Origin: Strigamia acuminata
Taxonomy: Eukaryota > Arthropoda > Chilopoda > Geophilomorpha > Linotaeniidae
DNA: 64,000 nucleotides
Reading direction: 5' to 3'
NCBI GenBank assembly: GCA_949358305.1
Contig: OX442315.1
Location: forward strand, 2,852,001-2,916,000
Each line of letters begins with the position of its first letter. The stretch's first letter is position 1. Both the position numbers and the translations under genes were made by a program. Below are positions 57,905 through 64,000 of this stretch, one piece after another. The notes beneath the pieces were generated by a model. It saw nothing but the letters and a program-made list of their open reading frames with translations, made no database searches and was not told the DNA's origin.

Positions 57905-58410
57905 AGTAATTTAGCATTTTTTGGTTGATTTAGTCACTTTTAGGATTCATTTTGTCATTTTTAAGTTGATTTTGTCATTTTTAAGTTGATTTTGTCATTT
58001 TTAAGTTGATTTAGTCATTTTTAAGTTGATTTGGTCATTTTTAAGTTGATTTTGTCATTTTTAAGTTGATTTTGTCACTTTTAGGGTTGATTTTGTCATT
58101 TTTAAGTTGATTTTGTCATTTTTAGGGTTGATTTTGTCATTTTTAAGTTGATTTAGTCACTTTTGGTGTTGATTTAGTAATTTTTGTATTGATTTAGTCA
58201 CTTTTAGTGTTGATTTTGTCATTTATATGTTGATTTTGTCATTTTAATATTGATTTTGTCATTTTAATATTGATTTTGTCATTTTTGGTGTTGATTTAGT
58301 CAGTTTTAATGTTGATTTAGTCATTTGGGATTAATTTTGTAATTTTCTGGGTAAATTTTGTCATTTTCTGGGTTAACTTTGTCATTTTCTGGGTTAATTT
58401 TGTCATTTTG
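57905..58410. repeat. 20-bp minisatellite GATTTTGTCATTTTTAAGTT
   Basis: About 24 units, the middle ones nearly perfect; same family as 53985-54115. 58410-59800 downstream is ordinary AT-rich DNA in which I see no gene. Confidence 0.88.
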
Positions 58411-59689
58411 ACCAAATATTTCATCACTGATGTACAAATCAAACATAAAAATCATTTATTATTCATTTATGTTCAATCTGACCCAGTTTTCTAACAAATA
58501 ACAATAATAAAAAAAATACAAAAACACAAATATTCCAACACCTACTGCAAAAATAACACAAAAAAATAATAAAAAGAGAAAGAAATTTGCAACAGATTCA
58601 AGTGAAATGCGAAAAATGTCTTTGTACTTTGTTTGATATTTTTAGTCGATTCCAAACAGCAGCTCAACTGGTGCTGTAAGAGTTCATTGACCCCCACCCT
58701 ACCTGAGGTAAAAAAATAACAACTTGCCCTCTTTATTGACAAGTTATTTCAGGAAGAAATGTATAATAAGAAATGCCCTAAGTGAATTGTCAATGAAAAT
58801 ATTTTAATCACTGTAATTTTCCAGTTGTAGTTTGTGCCAAAACGAACAGTAATTATTATGGGGTGTAAATTAGACAAGTGTCACACAATTTACATTTCCA
58901 CAATGACCTTTTCACAGCAAGAGAGATTTCCAGCGAATTTCAAGCTGCTTTTCAATAGAATTCTCGCCTAATCTCCGTCACCTTTGCTGCACTTTGCTTC
59001 CTGTGTTGCTTTTGTTGATGTTAAGCCTCATTCTTGGTGACTGAAAAGTGAAGAATTCCTCTCATTTTCAGAGTCAAATATCACCATTCAACTGCAGGAT
59101 TAGGTTTCACTCTTTTAACGGCTAGATTTTCACGGAATAAATCTTGTAATCTCAACTTGCAGTGACATTTGAGGAAATACAAAACCAAATTTTGTTCAAT
59201 TTCACGAAATTTCATTATTTGAATAAAAATCAGTACAAATCAGTACAAACACAAACATTACAAAATTGATGCTAAAATTACAGCCAAATTACACCAGACT
59301 AGACCTTCCCATGTGTATATTTTTAGCTCTCAAACACTTTCCACCATTTTCTATTTTAAGCCTAAATTTCCCGCACCGGGTCCAAAGTGACAAAGATTTG
59401 CGATTTACAAATGACTCCGGCGTCGCAGCGATGGGTGTTGATGATTAAAATTACATAACAAACTTTACTCCTTTGGTGATTAACTACGATACGCGTGACG
59501 AGCACGCTGATTTACATAAAGTTCTACACATATTCGGAGTCCACTTCCTGTCAGCACGGACTTTGGTACTTCGCGAACTGGAAAAAAACGACTGTAAACG
59601 TCCCAAAATGGCTGCTAACGACGGCTAACAATATTTAGCACTCACCAAAAATGCTAAACCATCCTCTGCTACCATTTGCATACAAGAGG

Positions 59690-60120
59690 TAGAGATGCGA
59701 TTTTTGCGGACTTAAAACAGTGAAATTGCGGGTGGAAAGCGGCATTAAAAAACGGCATTTTGCGGACTTATTGCGGACCTATTGCGGGCTCATCCGGGAA
59801 GTTTTTGACCAAAATTTCAAGGTTTTATACGAAATTTGAAGTTTTTAAAGGGAATTTGAAGTTTTTAATGGAAATTTGGAGTTTTTAAAGGAAATTTGAA
59901 GTTTTTAACAGCAGTTTAAAGTTTTTAAACAAAATTTAAAGTTTTCAAACGAGATTTGAAGCTTTTAAACGAATTTTGAAGTTTTTAAACGAATTTTGAA
60001 ATTATTACGTGATTTTCGTAAGAAACCCCCCAAAATCGGCCAATTGCGGATTATCCGCAAAATTTGCGGTATAACGATCGGATTGCGGCAATTGCGGACT
60101 TAAAAGTACCTCCAATTGCA
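59690..60120. repeat. Repeat region with a 20-bp array
   Basis: 59810-60000 repeats AATTTGAAGTTTTTAAACGA. It is flanked on both sides by TTGCGGACTTA-type words in direct and inverted form, so the array may be inside a small fold-back element. Confidence 0.6.
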
Positions 60121-60718
60121 AAAATTATGCTCTAAAAATGCTCCATTTGCATTATCCACAACTAAGAAAACATTTTGGAGGACTTTTATTTTCCGCAAAA
60201 ATAGCATCTAACAAGAGGGCACTTAAAACGGCAATATAAAATAAAACTAACGACCAAACTCAATCTAAAAAACACATAATTGCAATAAAATAAACGACAA
60301 AACATTAAATCATTTATATTTTACAAAAGTCCAAAACCCGGCCAATCCTCGTCCAAAAAGCCCAATCTCACTACATGAACCCCATCCAAACCCTGAGTAA
60401 ATTAACACCCAAACAAGTAAACAAAAATTACCATTTTTGATTGCCCACCCAAATTGGCCAATTTACTGCACACAAAAATCAAACAGGCCATTCTGCACAC
60501 CCTAATTACCCTGGGAACATTAAAATCTTCCCATGATTCCTCAAATCAGTCCCCTGCATCTCCCCACCAATGAATATTAAACACCACCATCCAGCCCTTG
60601 ATCAGCCAAGCCAAAAACAGTTAATAATGATAATAATAACAACCCCCAAACACTGTCCCCGACCCCCTGGTTTTGGTGCTTGCAATCCCCATCCTCCACT
60701 TCCTTCTGGTGATTGTCT

Positions 60719-60790
60719 TCACCTGGCTTTCTCTCCGCTACACCTGCCGAATTGATGAGAAAGCCAGGTGCACGCGCCAACAGGTGTTGG
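60719..60790. promoter_or_regulatory. Cluster of four CACCTG/CAGGTG E-boxes in a hairpin
   Basis: CACCTG at 60720-60725 and 60741-60746, CAGGTG at 60765-60770 and 60781-60786. The first and third are ends of a perfect 14-bp stem (60720-60733 with 60757-60770). These are sites of the Snail/ZEB/E-protein type. Confidence 0.4.
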
Positions 60791-60959
60791 GCGCGTGGCC
60801 TTCAAAGGGGAACAAAAAACGAGAAATTATTTCTCTGAAAAAAGAAAAAAACGATGAAATAAATATGAGACAAGGGAAGAAGTGCAGCACGTGCCCTTCT
60901 TGGGGAACTGGGTAATAAGTTGACTGGCCAGCTGATGAGGGGGCCCTCAATTGAGGGGC

Positions 60960-61510
60960 TCAATTGAGGAAGAAAGGATAGGTTGGTTTATGACCTGGCA
61001 GGTGGTAGCCCACTTGAGATAAATTAATGTAGGCTATGCTAATTTCTTGTAATTTGATTTTTTTCGGTTTTGGTTGATGATGGGGAATTATTTTTTCTAT
61101 TTTGATTTTTTTTTGGGGGGGGGGGGGAGGGAGGAGGGTTATAATAATTTTTTAGAAATTGATGGGGAAATGATATGAATAAAGGTTTTGGTTTAGTTGA
61201 TGAATCAAGGGTGATAGATGAGGGGTTTATGTTGTGGGGTACATTTTATCCCCCACAATGACTTGCGATGACTTTGCAGAAATTGTATAATAAGATTTAT
61301 TATAATATTTATATGTAGAGGTTTGTAGGCTGCTATTCTGGATAATAATATTAATAATAAACAGTGATTTTAACGGTAGGCTTGTTCGCGTCTAAAAGTT
61401 AATGAAAATTTGAAAGTCGATGTTTACAAAAACTGTAAAGCTTACATTTTCACATAAATTTTTGGAACATTTATACAAATTTATACAAAATCACAAGGAT
61501 CACAATGGAT
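60960..61510. other. AT-rich spacer
   Basis: Contains a G run near 61118. No gene, RNA or clear repeat seen. Confidence 0.5.
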
Positions 61511-61850
61511 AACAATCCTCCAATACATTTTCATAAGTATATTGGTCCATGAAACCCTTAATTTAATGTTGTGGACGATACACATACATGAAACCATCCC
61601 CAAGCCATTCCAATAGTAAAATGGCTTGGGGATGGTTTCTTCTATGTGTATCGGTCCACAACATTAAATTAAGGGTTTCATGGACCAATATACTTATGAA
61701 AATGTATTGGAGGATTGTTATGCTTCCATTTGCAGATGATAAACTGTCTTTGACATGGATATTTCAGCAGGAAAATGATTCTAAACATAAAGTCAAGTCA
61801 TTTGCTCAGTTTTCCAAACCCATCACATGTAGGTTTTGACTTTTCACATA
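61511..61850 (+). pseudogene. Degraded Tc1-like transposase with a long hairpin
   Basis: 61618-61850 encodes fragments of the Tc1 transposase core: MAWGWF, then MLPFADD, then TWIFQQENDSKH (the FQQDNDPKH block in intact relatives). The first 100 bp of this (61618-61718) are repeated inverted at 61511-61607 with a loop of about 10 bases, forming a near-perfect hairpin. Confidence 0.7.
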
Positions 61851-63199
61851 CAAAATTTTGGTTATCCAACAAAATATTGTAAAGTATTGTTCCTGAAGAA
61901 ACCGTTTTTTTGCGTGATTTTTTGGATGTGTTGCTAAGCTTTTTCTGCCGGCCAACTCACTTGAGGCAGATAGCGTGGTGGCCCAATACACTTGTGCCAA
62001 GTGGCGCAAATTCAAATGGCCATAACTTTTGGCCCATTTAAGTTAAAATTTTATTTTTTTTTAACATAAAGCCCAATGTTTGTTCTGTAAGTTGCATTTA
62101 TTTATTTTGATTAAAAACATTTTTTAGGGTTCGAATTTTACAATTTTATTTTTTTTAACATCAAAAAATACAAGCGGCCCAATACACATGGGTGCGGGTA
62201 GTACATTGTATTGTTGCCAATACAATGTACGGAGTACTTCCTAACTGTGCTCAAACCTGCACAATTCCTTGTGGTGCAAATACACCACCATTTACAACTC
62301 TTAAAGCCATATTTTTTTCCAGTGGAGATACCGCAATAACGCAACGTAACGTTTTGGCACTTTGGTCCTGAAATATCCAAAAAGAAATTTTATAAAAATT
62401 AAAGTTGTAATAATTTAAATAGTATACTAAACCAAAACTTTATGATAAATTTATAATAATAATGATAAATCATTTTTTTTCATCACATTTCTTTTTTCTA
62501 ATTCAGAACCTTGGCCTACGGATCTTCAAGTAAAATTTACTTCTAGTTTTGGACAAAACCAACATACGGTTATTTTTTTCTTGTTGTTTACAAACAAACA
62601 AAATAATGATCTTTTTCAAGGATACAAAATGTTTTCCTTGTCAGTTATACTTCAATTTGACCAACAACAAACTCTAGAGACCTTCTGCTGGAGCGTTTTC
62701 TTTACTGTTTTGCCAGTAGAGGGGGTATGTACTGTGCAGCTGTAGTCGCCATTACAGCACCTCCAGAATAGAAATGCAAAAGAAACTAAATTGAAACTTG
62801 ATCCGTAACAGTGCATGTGCTTGAGTATTTTGCACGGTTCATTCACTTTTAAGGACATCAATTGCTTCTTTTGGACAAGACAGGGTTTCATATTACTAGA
62901 GGTGATTTTATTATTTTGCAATTTTAACAATTTTTTTTTTACATTTGGATTTGTCATGTGATATCAGTTCCACTAATCATGTGCAGAATTGCACGTTCAA
63001 TTCCAAATTACCAAAATCCGATTACAAAAACTCATTCAAAGTAAATCCTGACTTTGTGAGTGTTCGGACGAACGCCACGTGGTCAGGGGAGGGCCACGGG
63101 ACGCTGGACGCAACACACACTGAAATATTATACGAAATACACAGGAGATACAGGTTTAGTTATTATTGGCTTTATTATGTCTAGGGGTACGATGTAGTG
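61851..63199. other. AT-rich DNA with transposon debris
   Basis: Words such as CCCAATACAC occur in several places (61981, 62178), likely further element remains. No gene recognised. Confidence 0.4.
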
Positions 63200-63740
63200 T
63201 CTCATGGTGCATTTCCCAAATGCGATGGCTGCGATAGCCATCCCTAATCAGCCATCCCTAATGTGGTTGCATGACACGCGTGGTCGGTGTTACGTTTGGG
63301 CCACGCCGTCGCACGTTCCCGATAACGTGCGGCGGACATGGCGTAACTGGACGCTCAAGTCCCAGTGGGCGACAGAGTCGTCATTGCCATCAGACTGGAA
63401 GAGACGGTCGGGATGCGACCGTTCGCCATGCTGGTGCAAGGAACAACTCGTGGACCGCTACAGGGTCCACCCACGTCCGGAAGGGTCACTTCCGGGGCCC
63501 GATTCCGTTAATCAAGGGCCCGCAGCTTCACCTGGTTGCGGAGGACCGCAACAGGCTGCGCGAGAGACGAGAGGCGCGCTGGAGCTGCACCAAGTGTATT
63601 GCTGTTGCAGTGCAGTGATCAGCGTGCAGGGGCAGCTGGTCACAACTTCCACTGCCGATCTATTCGATTTCAAAATGGTCGCCAGAAAAACGTGTTTAAA
63701 TCGGGTCGAAATCCAAAGAATCCACCCTACACGTGGATTA
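63200..63740 (+). other. GC-rich segment with overlapping ORFs, unidentified
   Basis: Three plus-strand frames are open for 80-180 codons. None has a domain I recognise, and frequent Arg/Gly/Pro reflects GC content. It could be a fragment of a retroelement or an exon. Sequence from 63740 to the window end is AT-rich with no feature. Confidence 0.3.
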
Positions 63741-64000
63741 TGAGAATCGGTTTTTTGAGAATCCGATTCTCATAAATTTGACGCATTTTGCATCATTTCC
63801 GCCAGGGAAAATCAAGATAATCGGTTTTTGGATTTGAAATAGAACGTTTCCCGGAACCCCTTAACAAAAACAAGAATTGGAAAAGAACTGCAAGTTTTGC
63901 ACAACAATTATTAGTTTTGGACATCAATTTCTAACAGAAAAGAAATTTCTGTTTTTTAAAAACAAATCTTGTCAAGTGCAGCATAATCAGCCAGATAAAA

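Overview
This is an animal nuclear-genome window. The evidence is spliced genes with GT-AG introns, a complete U2 snRNA gene, VPS28, a MYC-type factor, DEG/ENaC channels, immunoglobulin (Ig) domains and abundant eukaryotic transposons. From memory, the 3' half of the U2 gene resembles the fly version closely, so an arthropod (or other ecdysozoan) is my best guess. The species is not identifiable from the sequence alone. Base composition is AT-rich, with GC-rich coding and regulatory islands.

Layout. (1) 1-12578: a long Ty3/gypsy-type LTR retrotransposon whose 5' LTR is cut by the window edge. It has a tRNA-Pro-like primer-binding site, gag, a predicted -1 frameshift signal, pol (protease, reverse transcriptase, RNase H, then a one-base frameshift before the integrase core), a third ORF of 941 aa lying directly behind a splice acceptor, a polypurine tract and a 999-bp 3' LTR. 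(2) 13048-27921: four copies (A-D) of a three-Ig-domain, coiled-coil secreted protein family. A is only partly visible, B and C are in tandem on +, and D is inverted. Copy-to-copy comparison reveals inserted solo LTRs and MITEs with their empty sites. (3) 29719-39064: one gene that encodes two complete DEG/ENaC channel domains head to tail, with introns full of MITEs. (4) 42683-42873: U2 snRNA. (5) 43100-45058, minus strand: VPS28 (ESCRT-I), seven exons. (6) 47159-51002, minus strand: a MYC homologue with Myc boxes I and II, an acidic IDVV motif and a bHLH-zipper, but no AUG in its N-terminal exon. (7) 51700-64000: no convincing gene. It holds minisatellites, GC-rich islands, E-box clusters and a degraded Tc1 transposase.

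The genes do not form an operon. The coherent units are the retroelement (one genomic RNA probably giving Gag, Gag-Pol by frameshift and ORF3 by splicing), the Ig family (tandem duplication plus variation in coiled-coil mini-exons), and the double channel gene (internal duplication that kept exon phases). Many AT-rich minisatellites with 9-30 bp units sit in introns and intergenic DNA from 34.9 kb onward and create long false ORFs.
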